NCBI RefSeq assembly: GCF_014635545.1
Contig: NZ_BMDA01000001.1
Span: 450,739 to 514,738, forward strand
Direction of reading: 5' to 3'
DNA length: 64,000 nucleotides
From: Acinetobacter courvalinii
GTDB taxonomy: Bacteria > Pseudomonadota > Gammaproteobacteria > Pseudomonadales > Moraxellaceae
In this document: one piece after another, positions 43,256 through 52,550 of the stretch
Layout of the letters: the number at the start of each line of letters is the position of its first letter
Position numbering within the stretch: position 1 is the first letter of the stretch
Made by a program: the position numbers and the translations under genes
The notes under the pieces: generated by a model
The model's input: only the letters and a program-made list of their open reading frames with translations
What the model was told of the DNA's origin: nothing
Databases searched by the model: none

Positions 43256-44554
43256 ATGAGTCCTCCACAACGTATTTTTGCCTTGATTGATGTGAATAAC
43301 TGTTATGTCAGTTGTGAGCGGGTATTCAATCCAAAACTGGAAAATCGTCCTGTTGTGGTGCTGTCCAATAACGATGGTTGTGTGGTTTCGCGTTCTTATG
43401 AGGCCAAAAAACTCGGCATCAAGATGGCTGCGCCAGTGTTTCAGATTGAGGAGATTATTCGCCGACATCAGGTTGAAGTCTTTTCAAGTAATTACGCCTT
43501 GTATGCGGAAATGTCGCGCCGTTTTATGAATATATTGGGTAACTTTGTAGATCCATGCGAGCAGGAAATTTATTCGATTGATGAATGCTTTCTAGAATTG
43601 ACAGCTTATCAGCACAGTTATGATTTAAATGAATATGCTCAACAGATTCTACGGACCGTAAAACAATGGTTGGGAATGCCGTGTTGTATTGGGATTGGTT
43701 ATTCCAAAACTCAGGCCAAGCTTGCCAATAACCTGGCCAAAACCCATGCCTGTTTTAATAGTGTCTGTAATATCGTTGCAGAAGACCCATGCGTAATTGA
43801 AGATCTGCTGCAACATATGCCGGTAGGAGAGGTATGGGGTGTCGGTCGAAAGATCCGGCAACGTCTGGAAAAAATGGGAGTCTACTCGGTACTGGACTTG
43901 CTACAGGCTGACCCAAAGATGATGGGAAAATATTTTTCCGTACTGATGGAAAATACCGTAAAGGAGTTGCAGGGTCTGGCCTGTCTGCAGATTGAAGACG
44001 TGATAGCCGACCGTCAGCAAGTATTGAGTAGCCGTTCTTTTGGACAGCCGATTGAAGATAAAAATAGCCTAAGTGGAGCATTAACTGAATTTACCTTGCG
44101 TGCGGTGGAGCGTTTACGTCAACAAAACTTACTCTGTAAAGCGGTCGGGGTCGGGATTCGTACCAATCGTTTTAATCAAGAAACTTATTACCGTCCTTTT
44201 ACCGTGGTATATCTGGCAGATTATAGCGATGACCGTCTGGAGATTATGAAAGCAGTCCAGCAAGGTCTGGATCGGATTTATCAGGTAGGACATCGCTATA
44301 AAAAAGCCGAAGTCATCTTGCTGGATATTATTCCGCAACATAGTCATGCCGTCGATCTGTTTCATGACACGGATGAACTGGTTGCCCGCCGTCATCTCTC
44401 ACAGGCCTTTGATGAAATCAATCAGAAATTTGGTCGGGACGCCATGACTTTAGGACGTTTGATTACGCCGCATGGACGAACATGGCGTATGACTCAGAAC
44501 CATAAATCTCCGAGTTATTTAACCCGCTGGGATGAGCTTCTGAAAGTCATGTGA
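43256..44554 (+). CDS. umuC: UmuC, DNA polymerase V catalytic subunit (intact)
   Basis: A 432-residue Y-family translesion polymerase. Catalytic acids are at Asp12 ([18 protein letters not shown]) and in [10 protein letters not shown]. The finger loop, the thumb helix-hairpin-helix ([17 protein letters not shown]), the little-finger domain and the C-terminal domain are all present. It extends mutagenic bypass after damage. It begins 4 bp after umuD. In ADP1 the umuC next to umuDAb is reported as defective, but here the frame is uninterrupted. Confidence 0.92.
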   Translation: MSPPQRIFALIDVNNCYVSCERVFNPKLENRPVVVLSNNDGCVVSRSYEAKKLGIKMAAPVFQIEEIIRRHQVEVFSSNYALYAEMSRRFMNILGNFVDPCEQEIYSIDECFLELTAYQHSYDLNEYAQQILRTVKQWLGMPCCIGIGYSKTQAKLANNLAKTHACFNSVCNIVAEDPCVIEDLLQHMPVGEVWGVGRKIRQRLEKMGVYSVLDLLQADPKMMGKYFSVLMENTVKELQGLACLQIEDVIADRQQVLSSRSFGQPIEDKNSLSGALTEFTLRAVERLRQQNLLCKAVGVGIRTNRFNQETYYRPFTVVYLADYSDDRLEIMKAVQQGLDRIYQVGHRYKKAEVILLDIIPQHSHAVDLFHDTDELVARRHLSQAFDEINQKFGRDAMTLGRLITPHGRTWRMTQNHKSPSYLTRWDELLKVM

Positions 44555-44627
44555 ATCGACCTTGCGATATCGATCACCCTCATTGGCCGGTTACATAGGT
44601 AAAACGGCTTTTGAATGGGCATAGGTT

Positions 44628-45533
44628 TTAAGCTTTCAGTTGTTGAGGCAAGGCTGCCACCACATGATCAATCGTCAAACGCGTCTTAAGCGGCATATAG
44701 GCTAAAGCAGGCCAGACCACGTGAATCGGAAAATGGACACTGGTAAATTCTGCCAATATCTGAACTAAACGACCCTCCTGCAGTTCTTTATGGATGAGCC
44801 AGTCCGGTAACCATGCGATACCATAATGCGATAACACCGTATCCTTGATTGCTTGCATGTCATTCAACATAAATTTAGCTTTCGGTTTGACCGTATATTG
44901 CTGTTGCTGTTCATCCTGTAATTGCCATTTTTGCAGATGTCCTGAGGAGGCGTAGGCAATAGTTGTGTGGAGCTGTAAATCTTCCAGAGCGTTGACAGGC
45001 CCTGATTGTTGAAGATATTCAGGTGTGCTGCACAGTAACATCCGATGCATGCCTAGTTTTCTGGCCACCAGTTGATGACTGTCAGGCAGATTTCCAATTC
45101 GGATTGCCAGATCAAAACCCTCTTCAATCAGGTCAACCGTCCGGTCATTAACCGACAGTTCAATCTGTAAATCGACATGCTGTTGTGCAAAACCTGCCAT
45201 GAGTGGGGCAACATAAAGCTGTCCAAACAGCACTGGAGCTGAGATTCTTAATAAGCCCGTTGCCGTGATTTTACCTTGGTCTAGCAAACTTTCCGCGCTA
45301 TGAATTTCAGCAATAGCACGCTGACTATGTTCATAAAACAGCGTACCTTCAGCCGTTAAGCTCAGGGTTCGGGTTGTACGTTTAAATAGCGAGACACTTA
45401 AACGCTCTTCTAAGCGGGCAATACTTTTGCTAACCGCTGAACGGGTTAGATGCAGCTGTTCAGCGGCGCTACTAAAGCTTCCTGCCTCGACCACCGTTAC
45501 AAAGATGGAAATCGTACTCAGTTCAGTTTGCAT
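44628..45533 (-). CDS. LysR-type transcriptional regulator divergent from azoR
   Basis: A 301-residue LysR protein of the CrgA/AaeR-like branch. The helix-turn-helix (FVTVVEAGSFSSAAEQLHLTRSAVSKSIARLEERL, about 9-43) is followed by an effector domain (GLLRISAPVLFGQLYVAPLM). The start at 45533 is the ATG beginning MQTELSTISIF; the longer frame adds an unlikely extension. It is divergent from an azoreductase gene with an inverted repeat between, a common regulator-target pairing. The inducer is unknown; quinones or azo compounds are plausible. Confidence 0.88.
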   Translation of the reverse strand: MQTELSTISIFVTVVEAGSFSSAAEQLHLTRSAVSKSIARLEERLSVSLFKRTTRTLSLTAEGTLFYEHSQRAIAEIHSAESLLDQGKITATGLLRISAPVLFGQLYVAPLMAGFAQQHVDLQIELSVNDRTVDLIEEGFDLAIRIGNLPDSHQLVARKLGMHRMLLCSTPEYLQQSGPVNALEDLQLHTTIAYASSGHLQKWQLQDEQQQQYTVKPKAKFMLNDMQAIKDTVLSHYGIAWLPDWLIHKELQEGRLVQILAEFTSVHFPIHVVWPALAYMPLKTRLTIDHVVAALPQQLKA

Positions 45534-45568
45534 AATTGTAGAATTTTTGGAACCAATTAACTGAAATA

Positions 45569-45587
45569 TTATCACTACTGGTGATTG
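45569..45587. promoter_or_regulatory. LysR-type operator candidate before azoR
   Basis: ATCAC and GTGAT are exact arms around TACTG (45571-45585) within AT-rich flanks, in the 99-bp region between the divergent LysR and azoR genes. Confidence 0.6.
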
Positions 45588-45632
45588 TAATCTAATAGTA
45601 AGATAACTCCATCAAAGATATGGAGAACAAAC

Positions 45633-46229
45633 ATGGCAAAAGTGTTGGTGTTGAAGTCAAGCATTATGGGCGATCATTCACAAACTAGCCGTTTGATCGA
45701 TGCATTTCTAAAACAGCGTGTAGAAAACGGTGTACAAGATGAAGTCATCATTCGTGATCTGACCACACTGAATTTACCTGTACTGGATGCCGAGATTTTC
45801 CATGCTTTACGTGGTGCCGAAAATGTGAATGCTACGGTCCAGCAGATTGTGCAACTATCAGATGAGCTGATTGCAGAGCTTAAAGCGGCAGACTTATTGT
45901 TGATTGGTGCACCGATGTACAACCTGAATGTGCCAACCCAATTGAAAAACTGGTTTGATCTGGTAGCACGTGCTCGCCATACCTTCCGTTATACCGAAAC
46001 CTATCCACAAGGTTTGGTTGAAAACGTTAAAGCGATTGTGATGAGCAGCCGTGGTGGTATTCATCTTGGGCAAATGACCGATGCAGTGACACCTTATCTT
46101 CGTTCAGTATTGGGCTTGATGGGTATCCATGAGGTTGATTTTGTTTATGCTGAAGGTCTTGATATTTCTGCACTAAAGGCCGATGCCTTGAAAGATGCGC
46201 ATCTGAAAGCACAACAGATGGCAGTGTAA
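45633..46229 (+). CDS. azoR: FMN-dependent NADH-azoreductase / quinone reductase AzoR
   Basis: A 198-residue flavodoxin-fold oxidoreductase of the AzoR type. LVLKSSIMGDHSQTSRLIDAFL forms the FMN phosphate site, GAPMYNLNVPTQLKNWFD (about 93-110) and MSSRGGIHLG (about 137-146) line the flavin. AzoR reduces quinones by two electrons, and azo dyes incidentally. GGAG lies about 9 nt before the ATG. It follows the operator shared with the divergent LysR gene, so induction by that regulator is likely. Cytoplasmic. Confidence 0.92.
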   Translation: MAKVLVLKSSIMGDHSQTSRLIDAFLKQRVENGVQDEVIIRDLTTLNLPVLDAEIFHALRGAENVNATVQQIVQLSDELIAELKAADLLLIGAPMYNLNVPTQLKNWFDLVARARHTFRYTETYPQGLVENVKAIVMSSRGGIHLGQMTDAVTPYLRSVLGLMGIHEVDFVYAEGLDISALKADALKDAHLKAQQMAV

Positions 46230-46262
46230 TACCTCTCATCCCCCTTACTGCCGTATTGGCAG

Positions 46263-46300
46263 AATCGGACAATGTTCCAACTATTGTCCGATTTTTTTTA
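46263..46300 (+). terminator. terminator after azoR
   Basis: AATCGGACAAT and ATTGTCCGATT are exact 11-bp arms around a 9-nt loop, followed by a run of T residues. Confidence 0.92.
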
Positions 46301-46395
46301 TCTGAAAAAAACATGACAAGCACGCTAAACAAATTTTAACTTTTAGAGGTGAAACAAAATACCCTATTGAAATAGAGCATGATGACTTGATGAAA

Positions 46396-47517
46396 TTAAC
46401 GGATATTTTTCCACCAGGCTTGAAAGACTTGCTGTTGGTTATCAAGTTCAACCAGTTCACCAATTATTGGTGTGGCAAGGCGATAATTGCGAGTTTTTGA
46501 ATATTCAGAAATACGGATAATCGGTTCATTCCATGCATGTTTGGCTAAGCTAAATTTGGAGTGATGAACTGGAAGCATATTGCGTGCATTCAGCTCTTCA
46601 GTAGCTTGAGCGACTTCATCTGGATGACAATGTACAGAACGCCAGGCTGCATCATATTGCCCATTTTCCATCAAGGCCCAATCAAAGGGACCATATTTTT
46701 TGCCGATCGCTGCAAAATGCTGACCATAACCGCCATCTCCGGTATAGAAAATCTTGTTATTCGGTGACTGGATCACAAATGACACCCATAGATTTTTACC
46801 GCCCTCAAAGGCCCGCCTTGAGTCGTGATGCGTAGTTTCAGTGATAATACAAATACCCTCATCAAATTCGATCCGGTCACCCCAATCTCTCTCGATCAGC
46901 TTTTCTTTGGGATAGCCCCAATACTCAAAATGTTCTCCAACCCCTAAACCGGTAATCACGTATTTGACCTTATCTTTGAGTTTGATAATGGTGTCGTAGT
47001 CCAGATGATCATAGTGATCATGTGAGATCAGTAAATAATCAATATCGGGTAAATCTTCAACCTGATAAATATCGGTTCCTTTATAGGCGCGTGTGCCCCA
47101 AGGGAAGGGAGAAGCTTTGCCGCTCATGACCGGATCAATCAGGAATTTTTTACCCTGCAGCTGCATAAATACCGAGGAATGTCCAAACCAGACCATGACA
47201 TCTTGTTGTGGATTCAGTGTTTTTAGATTGGTCTTAATCGAAGGAATCGGATCAAGTGGATTGCGATGGGGAATGGTCTGAATAAACGTTTTGTAGAGTT
47301 CAATAACCATGCTGCAACCTTCACTCATACCTGACTTTTCAATCAGATTACGGAATTGACCTTGCCGATAATTGGGAGAGCTTTTGATTAATTGTAAACG
47401 TTCGCCAGAGGGACTTTTACCAAATAAGGGGTGTTGCGTATAAATAAAACTGCTCACAATAAGCAGCATCACAGCGATCGCAAAAACAATAAGCATAAAT
47501 GCAGTCAACCATTTCAT
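46396..47517 (-). CDS. MBL-fold metallo-hydrolase, NAPE-PLD/UlaG-like
   Basis: A 373-residue protein with an N-terminal membrane anchor (about 5-28; AFMLIVFAIAVMLLIVSSFI) and a metallo-beta-lactamase fold. The first metal motif is HDHYDHLD at about residue 165. Later ligands are TTHHDSRRAFEGG, the YTGDGGYG stretch and LPVHHSKFSL. Membership in the N-acyl-phosphatidylethanolamine phospholipase D-like branch is suggested by these and by the length. The substrate is unknown. It is transcribed toward azoR, on the opposite strand. Confidence 0.82.
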   Translation of the reverse strand: MKWLTAFMLIVFAIAVMLLIVSSFIYTQHPLFGKSPSGERLQLIKSSPNYRQGQFRNLIEKSGMSEGCSMVIELYKTFIQTIPHRNPLDPIPSIKTNLKTLNPQQDVMVWFGHSSVFMQLQGKKFLIDPVMSGKASPFPWGTRAYKGTDIYQVEDLPDIDYLLISHDHYDHLDYDTIIKLKDKVKYVITGLGVGEHFEYWGYPKEKLIERDWGDRIEFDEGICIITETTHHDSRRAFEGGKNLWVSFVIQSPNNKIFYTGDGGYGQHFAAIGKKYGPFDWALMENGQYDAAWRSVHCHPDEVAQATEELNARNMLPVHHSKFSLAKHAWNEPIIRISEYSKTRNYRLATPIIGELVELDNQQQVFQAWWKNIR

Positions 47518-47780
47518 TTGAGCATTCGATACGACAGTAATAAAAAGTCAAAGCGACAAAATGATGAAATAGACTTGAAAACCGATGAATGAAAGATGGC
47601 CTATTCTGATTGAAGCCTTGCTTCAAAGCATCAAACCGGTTCTTTTTATCTCGCGGTCTATGGCATGAGAAGAAATGTGATTGAGCAAAAGGAAGCCATT
47701 TAGACAGGGTAGGTTTGTGTTAGACTAGCGCACATTACAGGATCGAAAATGACTGTAAGTAGAGACGACGAGTAGGTAGC

Positions 47781-48428
47781 ATGATCGGGCAGCAGAGAAA
47801 CATATTGGCAAGTTTAGGAATAGATGTCTGGATTCCTAGGGAAGCCGTATGTCAAAAAAATACTGCGTCCAGCCTGTGGCGGGATCAGGTGCTTGAAGAG
47901 CTTAAACAAGCCCCTGCACCGGTATTTGAGCCTGCGCCAGTGGTTCAAGATGTTGAGGTCAAAGCTGTCCAGACAGCGCTGGTTACTGAAATTGAACGTC
48001 CTCAACAGGCGGAAGTCGTTGCAGAACCTGTGGTTAAAGAAGCGGTCGTTGAAAAAGAACAGATCGTTGTTAGCACCCAGATCCAGGCATTTGAATTGCA
48101 AATGTATGTTCTGGAAAACTGCGCCATTTTATTGGAAAGCAGTCAGCTCAACGATGCACAGCGCCAGTTATGGCAAAACATACAAAAGGCCAGACTGGGA
48201 CAATATGCTGAGTTAAAATGGCCATTTCCTTTGGCGGCTTTTCAGGAAAGTCGAGGACTGTCTTCATATATTCAAGGCTTTCTGGATGCAACCGCCACTG
48301 GTAAAAAAATATTATGCTTAGGTCAACTGGACTTTATCCAGCATTCTAATATATTACATTTAGCGAGTTTGGAAGAAATGCTGACTCAACCTTTACTCAA
48401 AAGACGGTTGTGGCAGCTCATGCAATAA
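47781..48428 (+). CDS. candidate DNA polymerase III psi subunit (divergent HolD)
   Basis: A 215-residue protein with two patterns recalling HolD. The N-terminal RNILASLGIDVWIPREAV resembles the psi start (QLxxLGIxxWxxR). The last helix (LLKRRLWQLM) resembles its C-terminal xxARxxLWQxL end. Between them is a Pro/Val/Glu-rich linker (about 38-95) that E. coli HolD (137 residues) lacks; Pseudomonas psi is similarly long. Psi links the clamp loader to chi and SSB. The call rests on end motifs only, so it is a candidate. It is followed after 16 bp by ghrB. Confidence 0.55.
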   Translation: MIGQQRNILASLGIDVWIPREAVCQKNTASSLWRDQVLEELKQAPAPVFEPAPVVQDVEVKAVQTALVTEIERPQQAEVVAEPVVKEAVVEKEQIVVSTQIQAFELQMYVLENCAILLESSQLNDAQRQLWQNIQKARLGQYAELKWPFPLAAFQESRGLSSYIQGFLDATATGKKILCLGQLDFIQHSNILHLASLEEMLTQPLLKRRLWQLMQ

Positions 48429-48444
48429 AGAGCGGAATTTAATA

Positions 48445-49410
48445 ATGAAGAAAGTCGTTGTATTTAGCCAGATCGACCAGGATGTTATTGCCCAGTTACA
48501 GCAAGATTATCAGGTGGTGGTACTGAATCCCAAGCTTGGTGATATCAATGAACAAATCCGAACAGAAGTGGCTGATGCCGATGCCATGATTGGCGCAGGG
48601 CGCTTACTTAATGAAAGTAATCTTGCACCCGCACAAAAACTCAAAGTGATTTCTACCGTTTCGGTGGGCTACGACAACTATGATGTCGATTATCTGAATC
48701 AGAAAAAAATCTGGCTAGCGAATACACCGCACGTATTGACTGAAACCACAGCAGACCTTGCTTTTACTTTATTGCTCAGTGCGGCACGTCAAATTCCCTA
48801 TCTGGATGCATGGACCAAACAGGGCCAATGGAAACGGACCGTATCGACTGAACAGTTTGGTGTCGATGTTTTTGGTAAAACCCTGGGTATTATTGGTCTG
48901 GGAAATATCGGGGCTGCCATTGCCCGTCGCGGTTTTTATGGTTTCAATATGAATATTCTGTACCATAATCGCCGTGAAAAAATTGAAGTTGCACAAGCTT
49001 TCAATGCGCAATATCGTGAGCTCGATCAACTGTTACAACAGTCGGATTTTATTGTGGTTGCGGTTGATTTGAATACCGAATCTAAAACCCTGATTGGTGC
49101 GGAACAGTTCGATTTAATGCAGAAACATGCGGTATTCGTCAATATTGCCCGTGGTTCAGTGGTCGATGAAAATGCATTGATCGAGGCCTTGCAGCAAAAC
49201 AAAATCTTTGCAGCAGGTCTGGATGTTTATACCAAAGAACCTTTGCAAACTTCTCCTTTATTCGACTTACCTAATGCCGTGACTGTCCCGCATCTGGGTT
49301 CGGCAACCGCAGAGACACGCAAGAAGATGGTGAATCTTGCTTATCAAAACCTGATTGAGGCTTTAGAAGGCCGTACGCCACGTTATCTGGTCAATCCGAA
49401 ATTCGAATAA
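48445..49410 (+). CDS. ghrB: 2-hydroxyacid dehydrogenase (glyoxylate/hydroxypyruvate reductase, GhrB-like)
   Basis: A 321-residue D-isomer 2-hydroxyacid dehydrogenase very like E. coli GhrB. Matching segments are STVSVGYDNYDVD, the NAD fold LGIIGLGNIGAAIARR (about 148-163), FNMNILYHNRR, FVNIARGSVVDENALIEALQ and the catalytic His region VPHLGSATAETR. It reduces glyoxylate, hydroxypyruvate and 2-ketogluconate with NAD(P)H. It lies 16 bp after the HolD candidate, perhaps co-transcribed. Cytoplasmic. Confidence 0.9.
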   Translation: MKKVVVFSQIDQDVIAQLQQDYQVVVLNPKLGDINEQIRTEVADADAMIGAGRLLNESNLAPAQKLKVISTVSVGYDNYDVDYLNQKKIWLANTPHVLTETTADLAFTLLLSAARQIPYLDAWTKQGQWKRTVSTEQFGVDVFGKTLGIIGLGNIGAAIARRGFYGFNMNILYHNRREKIEVAQAFNAQYRELDQLLQQSDFIVVAVDLNTESKTLIGAEQFDLMQKHAVFVNIARGSVVDENALIEALQQNKIFAAGLDVYTKEPLQTSPLFDLPNAVTVPHLGSATAETRKKMVNLAYQNLIEALEGRTPRYLVNPKFE

Positions 49411-49521
49411 TTGCTTACAATGCTGAGCATTTAATCGCTGGATTATTGTACTGGACGATCTTTCTAAATTGATGGATATTGCTACACTTGCGCCCTTTGT
49501 GACTTCATCTTGGGGTGTCTG

Positions 49522-50109
49522 GTGTTTGAGAAATTAGCTGAACAAAGTTTAGGGTTAATGGGCTGGGAAATTGACAATCATTGGGATCTGAATATTGATC
49601 AATGTGTCATGATTGCAGCCCCGCACACCAGCAACTGGGATGCGCTTTATGCACGTCTGGCCCTAAAAGCCTTAGGGGTTAATGTACGTATCACCATTAA
49701 AGACAGTTATATGAAATTACCCTTTGGTCCTTTTGTACGTGCGATGGGCGGAATCGGGATTGACCGTCGTGTCAAGCAGCAAGGCCAGGAGCGTCCAAGT
49801 ATGGTTCAGCTCATGAGTAATCTGTTTAAGACACATCCTAAATTGGTGATGCTGGTGACCCCTGAAGGAACGCGAGCAAAACAGGAACAATGGAAGACGG
49901 GCTTCTATTATGTTGCGACCACTGCGGGTGTGCCGATTGCTTTGGCTTATATGGATTATGCCAAGAAAAAGACCGGTGTAGGAAAAATTGTTTATCCAAC
50001 AGGGGATTATGAAAAAGACATGGCGGAAATCATGGCTTTTTATGCGGGAATTCAAGGTAAATTTCCGGAAAAATTCAGTGTAGACCAGCGTTATATGACA
50101 GCGGAATAA
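49522..50109 (+). CDS. lysophospholipid acyltransferase family protein (PlsC-like)
   Basis: A 195-residue acyltransferase with the glycerolipid NHxxxxD-type motif as APHTSNWDALYARL (about 34-47), a second block FVRAMGGIGIDRR and the PEGTRAKQEQWKTGFYY block. It should move an acyl group to a lysophospholipid or similar acceptor at the inner membrane. The start is a GTG at 49522 with a TTGGGGTG ribosome site; the TTG at 49510 is less likely. It is shorter than PlsC (about 240) and lacks an N-terminal membrane helix. Confidence 0.82.
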   Translation: MFEKLAEQSLGLMGWEIDNHWDLNIDQCVMIAAPHTSNWDALYARLALKALGVNVRITIKDSYMKLPFGPFVRAMGGIGIDRRVKQQGQERPSMVQLMSNLFKTHPKLVMLVTPEGTRAKQEQWKTGFYYVATTAGVPIALAYMDYAKKKTGVGKIVYPTGDYEKDMAEIMAFYAGIQGKFPEKFSVDQRYMTAE

Positions 50110-50132
50110 ATAAGCTGCTTGCAAAAATCATA

Positions 50133-50161
50133 AAATAAGGCAGGATTTTTCTGCCTTTTAT
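50133..50161 (+). terminator. terminator after the PlsC-like gene
   Basis: AAGGCAG and CTGCCTT arms around GATTTTT, flanked by A and T runs. Confidence 0.82.
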
Positions 50162-50234
50162 AACACATTGTTGCAAATTTCTCCTTTTTTCAGTGCTATA
50201 TTAAATTTCTTTATTAAAATCATAGAGAAACCCC

Positions 50235-51677
50235 TTGAGATCGTTGCTGCTTGCATGTGGCTTACTGGCCACAACTCAATTGAGTCATACAGAGGTGTTT
50301 TTGCCGACAGTGACGGCTGGGCAAACAGAAGTACCTGAAATTGGCAGCGGTATCGGTTTACTCGACCAGCAAAAAGAAAAATTTATTGGCGAAAAGGTGT
50401 ATCGTGAAGTCCATCGTCAAATGCCAACCGTGCAGGATGCATGGCTGGAAGATCAGTTTTTACAAGTTTTCTCAGGTATTTTAAGCCAGACCCAACTGGG
50501 CCAGCCGATTGGGCTGGTGATTGTAAAAGATCCTCAAATTAACGCTTTTGCGGTACCGGGTGGCTTATTTGCCTTAAACACCGGTCTGATTACCTCGGCA
50601 AAAAATCTGGATGAAATTGCGGGCGTTATGGCGCATGAGATCGCGCATGTGGCACAGCGACACTACAGTCGTTCACAAGAAGCATTTAAAGGGCAGGGCT
50701 TACTGGCATTGGCGGGGATTCTTGTCGGTGCCGCCATTGCCTCTCAGGCAGATAGCAATGCGGGTTCGGCGGTCATGCTGGGAACTCAAGCCGCATTAAT
50801 GGACAAGCAGCTGAGTTATAGTCGTAATCAGGAACGTGAAGCAGATCGTATCGGTATGCAGTTTATGTATGCTGCTGGCTATAATCCGCAAAGTATGGCG
50901 GACTATTTTGAAACCATGCATCGTGCAACCAGTCGGGTTAGCTTTTTACCAGACTTTTGGTTTACCCATCCTTTAACCACTGAGCGTATGAGCGAAGCAC
51001 GATTGCGGGCGAATCAACTGCCGAAAGTTAAATCAAAAATTTACGATCTCGATTTTGAAATTCTAAAACTCTATACCTTGGTTGTGTCTAATCAGGCGAC
51101 AGAAATCCAGTTACAGGCACTGGCCAACCAGAACAATACTGCAGCACAACTTGCACTCAGCAAATTCTATTTAGAGCGCGGTGACTATACGCAGGCTCAG
51201 GAAAATCTGGATCTGGTTAAAACAAGATTAAAAAATCATGTGCTGATTCCTTTGATCCAGACAGATATTTATTTGGGGCAAAATAAAATAGAGCAGGCCA
51301 GTAATAGTATTGTTTCAGTACAAAGAACCATGCCTGAAAACCGGGCATTGTCTTATAAACTGGCAGAGGTGTTGATTCGTCAAGGACAGGTCGCGCAGGC
51401 ACAAGCTTTGGTACAACGTTTTATTCATAAGAACCAAAGAGATATTGAAGGCTGGCAATTATTGCAGCGTGCCACTAATCTGGATAAGAGTTCTTCGCTG
51501 CAGGCGATTAATGTGCTGTGCTATCGTGCAGAAGCCGAGTATTGGTCGGGATATGAGGAAAATGCGATTAAATCGATGCTGCATGCCCAGCGCTTGGCAA
51601 AAGGAAATCTGGCTATGTCAGCCAAAATTGACTCGCGCCTAAAACAAATGCAAGATGAACGGCGTATGAAAATCTAA
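50235..51677 (+). CDS. M48 periplasmic metalloprotease with TPR repeats (BepA-like)
   Basis: A 480-residue M48 peptidase of the BepA/YfgC type. A signal peptide begins MRSLLLACGLLATTQLSHT. The zinc motif HEIAH has His134, Glu135 and His138, with Glu202 as third ligand (EREADRIG). TPR-like helices occupy about 285-470 (TYQAQENLD-type repeats). BepA degrades or assists outer-membrane LptD and porins, so a quality-control role in the periplasm is likely. It starts at a TTG after AGAGAA; no better start exists without cutting the signal. Length fits the BepA family (about 480). Confidence 0.87.
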   Translation: MRSLLLACGLLATTQLSHTEVFLPTVTAGQTEVPEIGSGIGLLDQQKEKFIGEKVYREVHRQMPTVQDAWLEDQFLQVFSGILSQTQLGQPIGLVIVKDPQINAFAVPGGLFALNTGLITSAKNLDEIAGVMAHEIAHVAQRHYSRSQEAFKGQGLLALAGILVGAAIASQADSNAGSAVMLGTQAALMDKQLSYSRNQEREADRIGMQFMYAAGYNPQSMADYFETMHRATSRVSFLPDFWFTHPLTTERMSEARLRANQLPKVKSKIYDLDFEILKLYTLVVSNQATEIQLQALANQNNTAAQLALSKFYLERGDYTQAQENLDLVKTRLKNHVLIPLIQTDIYLGQNKIEQASNSIVSVQRTMPENRALSYKLAEVLIRQGQVAQAQALVQRFIHKNQRDIEGWQLLQRATNLDKSSSLQAINVLCYRAEAEYWSGYEENAIKSMLHAQRLAKGNLAMSAKIDSRLKQMQDERRMKI

Positions 51678-51705
51678 AACCAGCTAAGACCCCAAGGAAA
51701 ATAAA

Positions 51706-52071
51706 ATGATCAAAGGGCAATGTTTGTGTGGTGCGGTGCAGTATCAATATCATGGGGAAATTGAAAACAGCATCTTATGTTATTGCATGCATTGCCAGCA
51801 GGCTCAAGGTGCAATTGCAGGCTGGAACAGCCCGCTTGAGCAAAGTAAATTTGAGCTAATTTGCGGGCGTGAGCAACTGAAAGAATATTTTCATACGCCG
51901 AACAAGGCACGTGTATTTTGTCAAAACTGTGCCAGTCCGCTTTATTCTTATCGTATTGATTTGCCGAATGTCATCCGTTTACGTCTGGGTACAGTGACGG
52001 AAGGTGATATCCCTGCACCGAAAGAAGAATTTTTTCTTGAGCATAAACCAAATTTTATTGAATTAAGATAA
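51706..52071 (+). CDS. GFA-family (glutathione-dependent formaldehyde-activating type) zinc protein
   Basis: A 121-residue GFA/Mss4-like protein. Zinc ligands are visible: CLCG (about 6-8), CYCMHCQQAQG (about 26-35) and FCQNCASPLYS (about 72-82). Family members accelerate S-hydroxymethylglutathione formation or are of unknown role. VanA produces formaldehyde, but this gene is 27 kb away and there is no sign of joint regulation. It follows the protease gene by 28 bp, with AAGGA before the ATG. Confidence 0.87.
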   Translation: MIKGQCLCGAVQYQYHGEIENSILCYCMHCQQAQGAIAGWNSPLEQSKFELICGREQLKEYFHTPNKARVFCQNCASPLYSYRIDLPNVIRLRLGTVTEGDIPAPKEEFFLEHKPNFIELR

Positions 52072-52111
52072 GATGGCCTGCGTAAGCAATGGCTGAGCAT
52101 TTAGAACATTT

Positions 52112-52471
52112 ATGAAAAAGATTTTAGTTTTAATTTGTGCATTAAGTGCAGTGGGGATGAGTTCAGCAGCTTCTGTTGAGCAATATGTAAATGCAGTCGA
52201 TAAAATTCGTAGTAGCTATGCACAGGATATCCGTAGTTTTTTACGCAGCTTGAATCCCCAAACCTCACAATTTACGCCTGAGCAGCAGGCCAAATATTGC
52301 CAGATAAATCAGCGTTATATTCAGGATATGTCGGATGCGATCGAACAAAATCGCTCATCATTACCGGCACAATATGCCAGTATGACCAGACAGGATCTCA
52401 TCAAGCAGGTTGCAGAATCGAAAGAGATGCAAATGCTCGCGAAATATCATGTTCAGTGTGATTTTAAATAA
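52112..52471 (+). CDS. small exported hypothetical protein
   Basis: A 119-residue protein with a signal peptide (1-19, ending SSA). The mature part is mainly helical and Gln/Ser-rich (YVNAVDKIRSSYAQDIRSFL), with two Cys (YCQIN, VQCDFK) that may pair in the periplasm. No family is recognised. It lies 40 bp after the GFA gene and before a hairpin that ends transcription in both directions. Confidence 0.7.
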   Translation: MKKILVLICALSAVGMSSAASVEQYVNAVDKIRSSYAQDIRSFLRSLNPQTSQFTPEQQAKYCQINQRYIQDMSDAIEQNRSSLPAQYASMTRQDLIKQVAESKEMQMLAKYHVQCDFK

Positions 52472-52481
52472 AACAGCGGCT

Positions 52482-52515
52482 TTGGGTTCATTGTTGCAAT
52501 GAATCCAATTTTTGA
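52482..52515. terminator. bidirectional terminator
   Basis: TTGGGTTCATTG pairs with CAATGAATCCAA (one G-T pair) around TTG, followed by TTTTTG. It separates the convergent hypothetical and yqeY genes. Confidence 0.8.
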
Positions 52516-52550
52516 ATTAAATAAATTATATAAAGGGGGGATTAAGCAGA

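Noticed and set aside
43755-44081. A 108-codon minus-strand frame inside umuC
   Set aside because: It lies within the conserved polymerase reading frame and has no family features of its own.
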